Positions 1 to 12,700 of a DNA stretch of 64,000 bases are shown in pieces. The stretch spans positions 12,838,067 through 12,902,066 of the forward strand of contig CM026400.1 of the NCBI GenBank assembly GCA_014843695.1, in the 5' to 3' direction. The notes beneath the pieces were generated by a model, which had not been told where the DNA came from, searched no databases, and saw only the letters and a program-made list of their open reading frames with translations. A program made the position numbers and the translations under genes. Each line of letters opens with the position of its first letter. The first letter of the stretch is position 1. The stretch comes from Archivesica marissinica (Eukaryota; Mollusca; Bivalvia; Venerida; Vesicomyidae).

Positions 1-1
1 T

Positions 2-2841
2 ACATCTTCTAAAAGAATTAGACCATGGTTTAATGACGATTGTAAAAATGTTATAAATAAACGAAAGAATGCATTGCGTAAATTTAATAAAACTCCCACA
101 AAAGCAAATCTCTTAAACACACAAATTACACGAGCAAAAGCTCGAAGAACTATAAAAAATGCAAAACGCACTTCATGGCAAAAATATGTATCTACTATAA
201 ACTCTAATACATCAATGAAAAGGGTTTGGAATATGGTAGCAAAAATAACTGGCAAGAGGAAAAGCTCAAAAATTGTTCATCTAAATACATCTAATAATAG
301 AACCCATTTAACAAAAAAAGACATATCCAATGTTTTAGGTGAAAACTTTCAAAACAACTTTTCAACATTAAACTATAATGAAGTTTCAGAAATTTAAAAC
401 TGAGAAAGAGAAAGAAAAAATTGATTTTCATTCTAGAAATGAAGAAAAATATAATCTACCATTCAATATGTCAGAACTCGAAACTGCTCTACAAAGAACA
501 AAAGAAACGGCCACAGGTCCAGATCAAATCCATTATCAAATTATAAAACATTTACCAAATAATGCAATGAAAACTCTTTTAGATATTTTTAATATGACGT
601 GGGAAAGTGAGAACTTTCCCAAAGAATGGAGTGAAGCCATAATCATTCCTATTCCCAAACCAGGAAAAGATCATACAAATCCCACAAATTATCGTCCCAT
701 CGCACTAACTAGTTGTCTATGTAAAACCATGGAGAGAATGATTAACGATAGACTTGTTTGGTTATTGGAATCAAACAGTTTGATTACGAGTTACCAAACG
801 GGTTTTCGGAAAAATAAATGTACAACTGATCATCTAGTAAGACTAGAAACTTATATTCGTAATGCCTTCATCAAAAAAGAACATTTGGTAGCAGTTTTTT
901 CGATTTAGAAAAGGCATATGATACCACATGGAAATATGGTATTCTCAAAGATTTACACGATTTTGGTCTGAAAGGCCACTTGCCAAATTTTATTGCCAAT
1001 TTTTTATCAAATAGAAATTTTAAAGTAAGAATTGGCTCAACGCTCTCCGATACATACAAACAAGAGCAAGGGGTGCCTCAAGGTAGTATTTTATCCCCAA
1101 CACTTTTTAATATTAAAATTAATAGCATTGTGAAATGTTTAAACGAAACAGATTGCTCCTTATATGTAGATGATTTTGTAATGTTCTACAAATCTAAAAA
1201 TATGGAACCCATTGAACAAAAACTCCAACAATGTCTAAATAAACTTGAAGATTGGGCAAACGAAAATGGTTTCAAATTCTCTAAAATTAAAACTCAATGC
1301 GTACATTTCTGTCAATTGAGAGGATTACATCCAGATCCAAATTTAAAAATTTACGGTTCACAAATTCCTGTAGTAGAAGAAGTAAAATTCCTAGGACTTA
1401 TATTTGACAAAAAATTAACATTCATACCTCATATAAATTATCTACGGACGAAATGTCTAAAAGCTCTAAATATTTTGAAGGTGCTCTCCAATACAAATTG
1501 GGGAAGCGATTGTCCAGTTCTTATAAATCTATACAGATCACTTATCCGTTCCAAACTGGATTACGGATCCATTGTGTATGGATCGGCGAGAAAATCCTAC
1601 TTGAAAAAGTTAGATACACTACATCATCAAGGTCTACGACTGGCTCTAGGAGCTTTTCGCACATCTCCCGTAGAAAGCTTATATGCTGAAACAAATGAAC
1701 CCTCTTTATACATACGGAGAGAGAAACTCTCGTTACAATATACAACCAAACTAGTTGCAAATCCCAAAAATCCTGCATTCAATTGCGTTTTCGAGCCTAA
1801 AAACAAAATAGTTTACGGAAACTCTCCATCCGCCATAAAACCACTAGGTCTCCGTATTAAACCATTATTAGTAGAAGCAAAAATAGATACAACAATTATA
1901 CAAGAAAACAAGTTGTTAAATAAAGAACCGTGGACTTTGACTACCCCAAACATTATTTTAGATCTTCATTTGTATGAGAATAAGAAAAGTGAAACTAGTC
2001 CAGATATTTTTAAAACAAAATTTTTAGAAATAAAATCTAAATATAAAGATTATATATCCATCTACACAGATGGCTCAAAAGACTTGAAAAGGTTGCATGT
2101 GCAGCAGTTACCCATACTAAATCAAGTACTGTAAGATTACCTGATGACAGTTCAATTTTCTCTGCAGAAACACAAGCTATCGACCTAGCTCTTTCCCTTA
2201 TAACTGTTAACGAAAACGACAAATTTATTATATTTTCCGACTCTTTGTCGGTTTTAACATCTCTCAAACAACCACACCATTCCAACCCCCTAATTCAACA
2301 AATTTTTAGAAGATACATATCTATTAGCTCCTCAAAAACTGTTGTTTTTTGTTGGATTCCCAGTCATATAAACATACGAGGAAATGATGAAGCTGATTTT
2401 CTAGCAAAGTCTGCTTTAGACTTGCCAATAACAAACTCTAAAATACCGCATACGGATTTAAAATCCAATATTAGGAAATATGTCGATAGTAAATGTCAAA
2501 TAAATTGGGACAAACAAGTTGGAAATAACTTACATGAAATTAAACCCATATTTTCAAGTACATATCGTACAAAACTAAACCGAAAAGAACAAGTTCGTTT
2601 GACTCGGTGTCGTATTGGACACACTTGGATTACACATTCTTATATATTAAATGCAGAAGAACAACCCATATGTATTCCTTGTGATGAGATATTCACAGTG
2701 AAGCACTTTTTGCTCCACTGTGCCGACCTCATCTTTACAAGGAATGCATACTTTAATACAAATAGTATACAAGAATTATTCGATTCAGTACTGCCAAGTA
2801 CAATATTAGGTTTTTTTAAAAGAAACTCACCTTATAAATAG
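2..2841 (+). pseudogene. LINE ORF2 (EN tail - RT - RNase H), frameshifted
   Basis: The frame is open from base 2 and starts inside the endonuclease tail (PWFNDDC near base 30). RT signatures follow: RPIALTSCLCKTMERM near 690-740, an FDLEKAYD-like motif A at about 898-922, GVPQGSILSPTLFN near 1070-1115, and the catalytic YVDD box at 1163-1174 (YADD is commoner in this group). RNase H residues are all visible: Asp 2069 in YTDGS, Glu 2167, Asp 2239 and Asp 2395. A CX2CX7HX4C motif lies at about 2671-2722. The frame is broken at least three times: around 370-397, within a T-run at 895-900 (one T short, cutting motif A), and around 2084-2092 just after the first RNase H Asp. It cannot make a full polyprotein as read, unless the indels are consensus errors. 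Confidence 0.85.
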
Positions 2842-2946
2842 ATTATAATGCAACTTATTGTGATTATCGAGTATATATATTATTTAAAATGTAACCTTTT
2901 AACATAGATCACGTTTTTAAACAATTTTTATTTTTACAAATGTTTT

Positions 2947-2980
2947 CGACGCCACATGACCTTATTAGGTTGAGGCGTCG
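2947..2980 (+). other. Stem-loop in LINE 3' UTR
   Basis: A 7-bp outer stem (CGACGCC with GGCGTCG) encloses an inner 4-bp stem (ACCT with AGGT) and a TATT loop. It sits about 105 bases after the ORF stop, near the element's 3' end, where many LINE reverse transcriptases recognise their RNA. Function is inferred from position only. Confidence 0.5.
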
Positions 2981-3012
2981 GTAAATAAGATATCGTCAAG
3001 ATATCCATTAAA

Positions 3013-3409
3013 TAAATATCTCACCACTAACTTACACAGTTTATGTATCTCACCACTAACATACACAGTTTATGTATCTCACCACTAACTTACACAGTTT
3101 ATGTATCTCACCACTAACGTACACAGTTTATGTATCTCACCACTAACTTACACAGTTTATGTATCTCACCACATAACTTACACAGTTTATGTATCTCACC
3201 ACTAACGTACACAGTTTATGTATCTCACCACTAACTTACACAGTTTATGTATCTCACCACTAACGTACACAGTTTATGTATCTCACCACTAACGTACACA
3301 GTTTATGTATCTCACCACTAACTTACACAGTTTATGTATCTCACCACATAACTTACACAGTTTATGTATCTCACCACTAACTTACACAGTTAATGTATCT
3401 TGCCACTAG
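3013..3409. repeat. Minisatellite, 29-bp unit, ~13 copies
   Basis: The unit TATCTCACCACTAACTTACA followed by CAGTTTATG repeats with few substitutions (TTACA or GTACA variants, occasional 1-base insertion). It starts directly after the LINE 3' end and stops at TAGCATGTAGCTC. No coding potential. Confidence 0.95.
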
Positions 3410-3458
3410 CATGTAGCTCATATAATGACCAGGCCTGCAGAAAATTAAATATCCTTAC

Positions 3459-5650
3459 CTCCCTACATATTACTGGAGTATCTAGCCCACCTCCCTACAT
3501 ATTACTGGGAGTATCTAGCCCACCTCCCTACATATTACTGGGAGTATCTAACCTACCTCCCTACATATTACTGGGAGTATCTAGCCTACCTCCCTACATA
3601 TTACTGGGAGTATCTAACCTACCTCCCTACATATTACTGGGAGTATCTAGCCTACCTCCCTACATATTACTGGGAGTATCTAGCCCACCTCCCTACATAT
3701 TACTGGGAGTATCTAGCCCACCTCCCTACATATTACTGGGAGTATCTAGCCTACCTCCCTACATATTACTGGGAGTATCTAGCCTACCTCCCTACATATT
3801 ACTGGGAGTATCTAGCCTACCTCCCTACATATTACTGGGAGTATCTAGCCTACCTCCCTACATATTACTGGGAGTATCTAGCCTACCTCCCTACATATTA
3901 CTGGGAGTATCTAGCCTACCTCCCTACATATTACTGGAGTATCTAGCCTACCTCCCTACATATTACTGGGAGTATCTAGCCTACCTCCCTACATATTACT
4001 GGGAGTATCTAGCCTACCTCCCTACATATTACTGGGAGTATCTAGCCTACCTCCCTACATATTACTGGGAGTATCTAGCCTACCTCCCTACATATTACTG
4101 GGAGTATCTAGCCTACCTCCCTACATATTATTGGGAGTATCTAGCCTACCTCCCTACATATTACTGGGAGTATTTAGCCTACCTCCCTACATATTACTGG
4201 GTGTATCTAGCCTACCTCCCTACATATTACTGGAGTATCTAGCCTACCTCCCTACATATTACTGGGAGTATCTAGCCTACCTCCCTACATATTACTGGGA
4301 GTATCTAGCCTACCTCCCTACATATTACTGGGAGTATCTAGCCTACCTCCCTACATATTACTGGGAGTATCTAGCCTACCTCCCTACATATTACTGGGAG
4401 TATCTAGCCTACATCCCTACATATTACTGGGAGTATCTAGCCTACCTCCCTACATATTACTGGGAGTATCTAGCCTACCTCCCTACATATTACTGGGAGT
4501 ATCTAGCCTACCTCCCTACATATTACTGGGAGTATCTAGCCTACCTCCCTACATATTACTGGGAGTATCTAGCCTACCTCCCTACATATTACTGGGAGTA
4601 TCTAGCCTACCTCCCTACATATTACTGGGAGTATCTAGCCTACCTCCCTACATATTACTGGAGTATCTAGCCTACCTCCCTACATATTACTGGGAGTATC
4701 TAGCCTACCTCCCTACATATTACTGAGTATTTAGCCTACCTCCCTACATATTATTGGGAGTATCTAGCCTACCTCCCTACATATTACTGGGAGTATTTAG
4801 CCTACCTCCCTACATATTATTGGGTGTATCTAGCCTACCTCCCTACATATTACTGGGAGTATCTAGCCTACCTCCCTACATATTACTGGGAGTATCTAGC
4901 CTACCTCCCTACATATTACTGGGAGTATCTAGCCTACCTCCCTACATATTACTGGGAGTATCTAGCCTACCTCCCTACATATTACTGGGAGTATCTAGCC
5001 TACCTCCCTACATATTACTGGGAGTATCTAGCCTACATCCCTACATATTACTGGGAGTATCTAGCCTACCTCCCTACATATTACTGGGAGTATCTAGCCT
5101 ACCTCCCTACATATTACTGGGAGTATCTAGCCTACCTCCCTACATATTACTGGGAGTATCTAGCCTACCTCCCTACATATTACTGGGAGTATCTAGCCTA
5201 CCTCCCTACATATTACTGGGAGTATCTAGCCTACCTCCCTACATATTACTGGAGTATCTAGTCTACCTCCCTACATATTACTGGGATCTAGCCTACCTCC
5301 CTACATATTACTGGGAATATCTAGCCTACCTCCCTACATATTACTGGATTATCTAGCCTACCTCCCTACATATTACTGGGAGTATCTAGCCTACCTCCCT
5401 ACATATTACTGGGAGTATCTAGCCTACCTCCCTACATATTACTGGGAGTATCTAGCCTACCTCCCTACATATTACTGGAGTATCTAGCCTACCTCCCTAC
5501 ATATTACTGGGAGTATCTAGCCTACCTCCCTACATATTACTGGGAGTATCTAGCCTACCTCCCTACATATTACTGGGAGTATCTAGCCTACCTCCCTACA
5601 TATTACTGGGAGTGTCTAGCCTACCTCCCTACATATTACTGGGAGTATCT
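3459..5650. repeat. Minisatellite, 33-bp unit, ~66 copies
   Basis: The unit is CTACCTCCCTACATATTACT plus GGGAGTATCTAGC. Because 33 is divisible by three, long open frames appear, but reading-frame jumps at 32-bp units and the absence of any non-repeat codons argue against coding. The same array restarts after the N gap at 18811. Confidence 0.95.
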
Positions 5651-5726
5651 AAATGTTATTCAGACCTGCTTATGTTTGGTTGATTACGACAGGTACTGTA
5701 TCAATGCTTGTAATGTTGTGTTTGTA
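5651..5726. other. Unique spacer between the 33-bp and 59-bp arrays
   Basis: This short non-repeat stretch is repeated at 19612-19687 and serves as an anchor for comparing the two copies of the block. No exon is recognisable. Confidence 0.6.
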
Positions 5727-6645
5727 GACCTATTGGACCATAAGCTTGTGTTGCGATGATGTTTACAGCTATCTAGTACAGTTTTGTGGGATTGGACTAT
5801 AAGGTTGTGATGTGATGATGTTTACAGGTGTCTAGTACAGTTTGGTGGGATTGGATTATAAAGTTGTGTTGCGATGATGTTTACAGTTGTCTAGTACAGT
5901 TTGGTGAGATGGGATTATAAAGTTGTGATGTGATGATGTTTACAGTTGTCTAGTACAGTTTGGTGGGATTGGATTATAAAGTTGTGATGTGATGATGTTT
6001 ACAGTTGTCTAGTACAGTTTGGTGGGATTGGATTATAAAGTTGTGATGTGATGATGTTTACAGTTGTCTAGTACAGTTTGGTGAGATTGGACTATAAAGT
6101 TGTGATGTGATGATGTTTACAGTTGTCTAGTACAGTTTGGTGGGATTGGATTATAAAGTTGTGATGTGATGATGTTTACAGTTGTCTAGTACAGTTTGGT
6201 GGGATTGGATTATAAAGTTGTGATGTGATGATGTTTACAGTTGTCTAGTACAGTTTGGTGGGATTGGATTATAAAGTTGTGATGTGATGATGTCTACAGT
6301 TGTCTAGTACAGTTTGGTGAGATTGGACTATAAAGTTGTGATGTGATGATGTTTACAGTTGTCTAGTACAGTTTGGTGAGATTGGACTATAAAGTTGTGA
6401 TGTGATGATGTTTACAGTTGTCTAGTACAGTTTGGTGAGATTGGATTATAAAGTTGTGATGTGATGATGTTTACAGTTGTCTAGTACAGTTTGGTGAGAT
6501 TGGACTATAAAGTTGTGATGTGATGATGTTTACAGTTGTCTAGTACAGTTTGGTGAGATTGGACTATAAAGTTGTGTTGTGATGATGTTTACATCTATCT
6601 AGTACAGTTTGGTGGGATGGGATTATAAAGTTGTGACGTGATTCT
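5727..6645. repeat. Minisatellite, 59-bp unit, ~16 copies, ending at an exon acceptor
   Basis: Each unit contains GTGATGATGTTTACAG, resembling the true acceptor GTGATTCTATTTACAG of the exon that starts at 6654. The array ends in a diverged unit that supplies this acceptor, so every unit offers a look-alike 3' splice site. Later in the block the second copy (19688-20960) has six more units. Confidence 0.92.
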
Positions 6646-6653
6646 ATTTACAG

Positions 6654-6788
6654 CCACATACTATAGCTTTGACAGATATTACTACCTGAAGAACTCCGGT
6701 TCACCGGATCAAGAGTATCATGTGGCGCCATTGTTTGCTGGAGACTTCAACTACTACCTGGAGTTAAAGAAAACATGGCTGATATTTG
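6654..6788 (+). CDS. SLC44A2: CTL exon 1 of window (extracellular loop to start of TM helix)
   Basis: The exon follows CTATTTACAG and ends before GTAACT. It enters in phase 1 and encodes TYYSFDRYYYLKNSG, a short acidic stretch, then YYLELKKTWLIF, which matches the SLC44 segment leading into a membrane helix (YxELRxTWLxF in relatives). It leaves one base (G) for the next exon. A copy identical in sequence lies at 20969-21103. Confidence 0.85.
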
Positions 6789-9700
6789 GTAACTCATATC
6801 ATTGTCTTGATTATTAATTATTTACTACATACAAGCAGTGTGGCATCTATGTTGGAATGAATTAACTTTTAAAATTAAGTTTTAAGATTTCATCATCATC
6901 CTCATCTCATCATTATCATCCTCATATCCTCTCATCATTATCATCCTCATATCCTCTCATCATCTCATCATCATCATCTCATCATTATCAAAATCATCTC
7001 CTCATCATATTTGAAGGTGCCATTGGAAATACGTTTACTTTGTGCTGTGTATTTAAGACATTGGACTCTGGCAAGTGATCCAGGGCCACCACCTTTGTTC
7101 GTATTTAGGACATTGGACTCTGGCGAGAGATCCAGGGCCACCATCTTTGTTCGTATTTAGGACATTGGACTCTGGCGAGTGATCCAGGGCCACCATCTTT
7201 GTTCGTATTTAAGACATTTGACTCTGGCGAGTGATCCAGGGCCACCATCTTTGTTCGTATTTAAGACATTGGACTCGGGCGAGTGATCTATGATCCCTTT
7301 GTTCGTATTTAGGACATTGTTCGACTTCGGCTCGATTACATGGCTATAATAATGTATGATATATTTGTGTTTTACAGCGTGTACGTGTGCCACGTTGCTC
7401 GTCATATTTGTGCTGTTATTTCTCTTCCTGTTGAAGAGGTTCTGTATCGCCATAGAACTCATCAAGGAGGCCAGTAGGTGTGTGTACCTTTATAATGTCC
7501 ATGCGTATCTCAGTCCGGAGCCAGTTCTCAGTAACCAATGGGTTGAATGGTTTTTTTTTAGAAATTGTGGCTATCTTTTAATCTGTTTTCGATTTTTACC
7601 GGACCATTGGATCAAATTTAATGAATTTTGATACAAACTGTCATGGAAACTAATTGTCCGAGATAAATACCATTAAAAGTTAAATTTTCTCAATTTGGTA
7701 CAAGAATGTCCACCATGGCAGCCATCTTGAAAATCTATTTTCGACTTGACTGGTGTTGATGAAACTTTGCCTCTAGCATCATTGCAAATGGTGGAGATTA
7801 TAAATAGGCACAATTGTTCCGAATAAAATCTAATGAAGGCCATCATGTAGATTTATTTTCGGCTTCACTTCTCGAACGATCAGGTGATTTGACCCGGAAG
7901 TGATGCTGACGTTGCGTCGGACTAGTAAATGAACGTGTGCTGAACCTCCGGCTGCGTATCTGTAGCTTACATGTTTCATTTGTTCTGAATGAGAATAGAT
8001 AACTATTGGGATTGGCGGCTATGTGTCCGAGGTAAATACCATTAAAAGTTAAATTTCTCTCAATTTGGTAAAAGAATGTCCACCATGGCAGCCATCTTGA
8101 AAATCTATCTATAGCTATGAAGGTGTTGTTGTATGGCGTTGAATGTATGTTGAATGTTGTTGTTTTCAGGGCTATCGGGAACATGATGTTTACACTGATA
8201 TGGCCGATCTTCCCCTTCCTAATGCAGGTGGCCTTCTTATCGTACTATGTAGCTAGCGCGGCATTCATCGGATCAATGGGTGTCACAGAGGCCTACAATA
8301 ATGGTACAAACACGACGGATGATGGTGGGGCATCGTATTATCTCAAGCGGGTTCCATGTGATATAAATGTAAGAGGAAATATTTCTTTAAAAAATTGAAC
8401 TGTATGCGAACAAGGATTTGTTTGTGAAATCCATAGTCCAGCGGTAGACCGTCGGACTTGGAATGTGCTGGTGCACAGTGAACCCAGGGGCTTCATATGC
8501 CGAGTGCTGGTGCACAGTGAACCCAGGGGCTTCGTATGCCGAGTGATTACAGTCGTTGACTTCTTTCATGTGAGGAAACTATTCAGCTGGCTTGTGGTAG
8601 GTCAGTGGTTTTACCGGGGTGCTGTCTGTGCCTGAAATACTGCTCGGAGGAGCTTCCTCCACCAATAAAATCTGGAGTTGCCATACTAGAGTTGCCATAC
8701 TAGAGTCGCCATACTAGAGTCGCCATACTAGTCGCCATACTAGTCGCCATACTAGAGTCGCCATACTAGTCGCCATACTAGTCGCCATACTAGTCGCCAT
8801 ACTAGAGTCGCCATACTAGTCGCCATACTAGAGTCGCCATACTGGAGTCGCCATACTAGTCGCCATACTAGAGTCGCCATACTGGAGTCGCCATACTAGT
8901 CGCCATACTAGAGTCGCCATACTATTTTATGTCACGGCTGTATTACACTGAATACAAGCAAGTGTAATACAGCCATAAGCTATGTGATAAATATACATAT
9001 ACAGTCGAATGTCGAATTCCGTGGGACCGAGCAAAATACTTCAACATAACCACAGTTTGACTTAACGAAATTCGATATATACGGAGGCAGTTAATGATAG
9101 TGTCTGAAACTGGACTTTGATCCGACTTCGAGATAACCAGATAATTCGACATAACCGACTTTGACATTTGACATAACGGATGTAGACTGTATATACATAT
9201 GTTTACTATAAGCAACTAATTTCACAGACACTTGGGGTCTTGACAAATTATTTCGGGTTTAAAACCAAAAAACTATTTTTCTTTTTTCTGTAAGAATACT
9301 AGAGGCTTGACATTATACATACATGTACACACCCCTGTCAATATCAAGGCTATATAACTAGGGTGTCATGTTTAAACTTGCTTGGAATGTATGTATAGTG
9401 TCAAGCCTATAGTGTATCATAGTGTTCTTAACCCTTTCAACACCACAGACCTCTAAATAGGCTTACAAAAAGTGTAGATCCAGATGAGCCGGCTCGTCTC
9501 ATCAGGATCTGCACTTTTTGCCAGTGATATGACTATCTTTAGACATAATTACCCATTTTGATAAATGAACCTGTCCAAATGTGATTTTCTGATTCATTTA
9601 TTGGTTTATGAATATCATGGACCAGTCCATGTGAGTTACTTGGTGTTGAATGGGTTAAAAACAAACACAAAAATGTTTTTAGTTTTTGGGTCTGAACCCG

Positions 9701-12700
9701 AAACCATTTATCCAGACCCCAAATTGTGCTTTATGTAATAAAATGTTGAATTGAAAAAATAAGTAAACGTTTATATGATGTCTCGTTATATTGCAGAACA
9801 AGAACACAGGCGAGGTGTGTGAGTTTGTGAAGTATGGAGGAGATGAGTAAGATACATTGTTTTAAGTTTAAACTTTATTTATTTTACAACAATTGCGAAG
9901 CAAGTTTTAAAAACTTATATTTATCACTCTCGTTGGCGTGGATGAAAGCGTATATGTGGTCATTCGTGTGGGAGGAAACCGGAGTACCCGGAGAAAACCC
10001 ACCTGTCCGATCTGGCGACCACCTTGCTACGTTGTTATATATATTTTTATTTTTATGCAAATCTTTTTTTGGTTAGTTTATACAAATTTATTTTAGCTCT
10101 ATTGCGAAAAATGTTCTTACAACTTATATTAATCACTCTCGAGACCTCATTCCTGATGGAATCCATCGCCACGAGGGAGAGAGAAGAGGCAACGTGGAAT
10201 TTAAATGCCTTGCCTATGTGCACAATCGTAACAGCTCCAGTGGGGCTCACACTCCGGGCCTTTCGAACCTGAAGCGAACGCGCATCCACTGCGTTATCAC
10301 GACTTCCACTTTTTTTGGTTGATTGTGAAACAAGTTCTTACAGCATTTAGAGTAATCGCTCTTGAGACCTCAAACCTGATAGAATCCATCACGATCAGGG
10401 AGAGAGGAGGAATCCATGGGGGCATCACTGTATCCATTAAACCAGTGGGGCATCACCGTATCCATTAAACCAGGGGGGCATTACCGTATCCATTAAACCA
10501 GGGGGGCATTATCGTATCCATTAAACCAGTGGTGCATCACCATATTCATTAAACCAGGGGGGCATCACCGTATCCATTAAACCAGGGGGGCATTACCATA
10601 TCCATTAAACCAGGGGGGCATCACCGTATCCATTAAACCAGGGGGCATCGCCGTATCCATTAAACGCATGGTGCATCACCGTATCCATTAAACCAGTGGT
10701 GCATTACCGTATCCATTAAACCAGTGGTGCATCACCATATCCATTAAACCAGTGGTGCATTACCGTATCCATTAAACCAGTGGTGCATCACCATATCCAT
10801 TAAACCAGGGGCATCACCGTATCCATTAAACCAGGGGGGCATCACCGTATCCATTAAACCAGGGGGCATCGCCGTATCCATTAAACCAGGGGGTATCAGT
10901 ATCCATTAAACCGGGGGCATCCGTATCCATTAAACCAGGGGCATTACCGTATCCATTAAACCAGGGGGCATCGCCGTATCCATTAAACCAGGGGGTATCA
11001 CTGTATCCATTAAACCAGGGGGGCATCGCCGTATCCATTAAACCAGTGGGGCATTACCGTATCCATTAAACCAGGGGGCATTACCATATCCATTAAACCA
11101 GGGGGGCATCACTGTATCCATTAAACCAGGGGCATCACCATATCCATTAAACCAGGGGGCATCACCGTATCCATTAAACCAGGGGGGCATCACCGTATCC
11201 ATTAAACCAGGGGGGCATCACCATATCCATTAAACCAGGGGGGCATTACCATATCCATTAAACCAGGGGGGCATTACCATATCCATTAAACAGGGTGTAT
11301 CACCGTATCCATTAAACCAGGGGGCATTACCGTATCCATTAAACCAGGGGGTATCACCATATCCATTAAACCAGGGGGCATCACCGTATCCATTAAACCA
11401 GGGGGGCATTACCGTATCCATTAAACCAGGGGGGCATCACCATATCCATTAAACCAGTGGTGCATCACCGTATCCATTAAACCAGGGGGCATCACTGTAT
11501 CCATTAAACCAGTGGGGCATCACTGTATCCATTAAACCAGTGGTGCATCACCGTATCCATTAAACCAGGGGGCATCACTGTATCCATTAAACCAGGGGGG
11601 CATCACCATATCCATTAAACCAGGGGGTATCACTGTATCCATTAAACCAGGGGGCATCACCGTATCCATTAAACCAGGGGGTATCACATGTATCCATTAA
11701 ACCAGGGGGTATCACTGTATCCATTAAACCAGGGGGTATCACTGTATCCATTAAACCAGGGGGCATCACCGTATCCATTAAACCAGTGGTGCATCACCAT
11801 ATCCATTAAACCAGGGGGGCATCACCCTATCCATTAAACCAGGGGGTATCACTGTATCCATTAACCAGTGGTGCATCACCATATCCATTAAACCAGGGGG
11901 CATTACCATATCCATTAAACCAGGGGGTATCACCATATCCATTAAACCAGTGGGGCATTACTGTATCCATTAAACCAGTGGGGCATCACTGTATCCATTA
12001 AACCAGTGGGGCATTACTGTATCCATTAAACCAGTGGGGCATCACTGTATCCATTAAACCAGGGGGGCATTACCATATCCATTAAACCATCACCATATCC
12101 ATTAAACCAGGGGGGCATCACTGTATCCATTAAACCAGTGGTGCATCACTGTATCCATTAAACCAGTGGGGCATTACTGTATCCCAGTGGGGCATCACTG
12201 TATCCATTAAACCAGGGGGGCATTACTGTATCCATTAAACCAGGGGGGCATTACTGCAGTGGGGCATCACCATATCCATTAAACCAGTGGGGCATTACTG
12301 TATCCATTAAACCAGTGGGGCATCACCGTATCCATTAAACCAGTGGGGCATTACTGTATCCATTAAACCAGGGGGTATCACCATATCCATTAAACCAGTG
12401 GGGCATTACTGTATCCATTAAACCAGGGGGTATCACCATATCCATTAAACCAGTGGGGCATCACCGTATCCATTAAACCAGTGGGGCATTACCGTATCCA
12501 TTAAACCAGGGGGGCATCACTGTATCCATTAAACCAGTGGGGCATTACTGTATCCATTAAACCAGGGGGGCATTACTGTATCCATTAAACCAGGGGGGCA
12601 TCACTGTATCCATTAAACCAGTGGGGCATTACTGTATCCATTAAACCAGGGGGGCATTACTGTATCCATAAACCAGGGGGGGCATCACCGTATCCATTAA

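Larger units (their letters stand above)
1..3012 (+). mobile_element. I/Jockey-type non-LTR retrotransposon, 5'-truncated by the window edge
   Basis: The block holds the end of an apurinic-like endonuclease domain, a reverse transcriptase, an RNase H domain and a C-terminal CCHC motif in the order used by I-group LINEs. After the stop at 2841 there is a short AT-rich 3' UTR with a stem-loop (2947-2980) and A/T-rich TAAATAA-like terminal sequence that runs into a 29-bp tandem array, so the 3' boundary (about 2990-3015) is approximate. The domain order with RNase H after RT points to I/Nimb-like rather than CR1 or RTE elements; the clade is inferred, not tested. Frameshifts show that this copy is dead. 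Confidence 0.85.

Noticed and set aside
3400..5356. Long open frames with GVSSLPPYILL or EYLAYLPTYYW repeats as a repeat protein
   Set aside because: They exist only because the unit is 33 bp. Frames switch at each 32-bp unit, there are no unique flanking codons, and no start or splice context fits.
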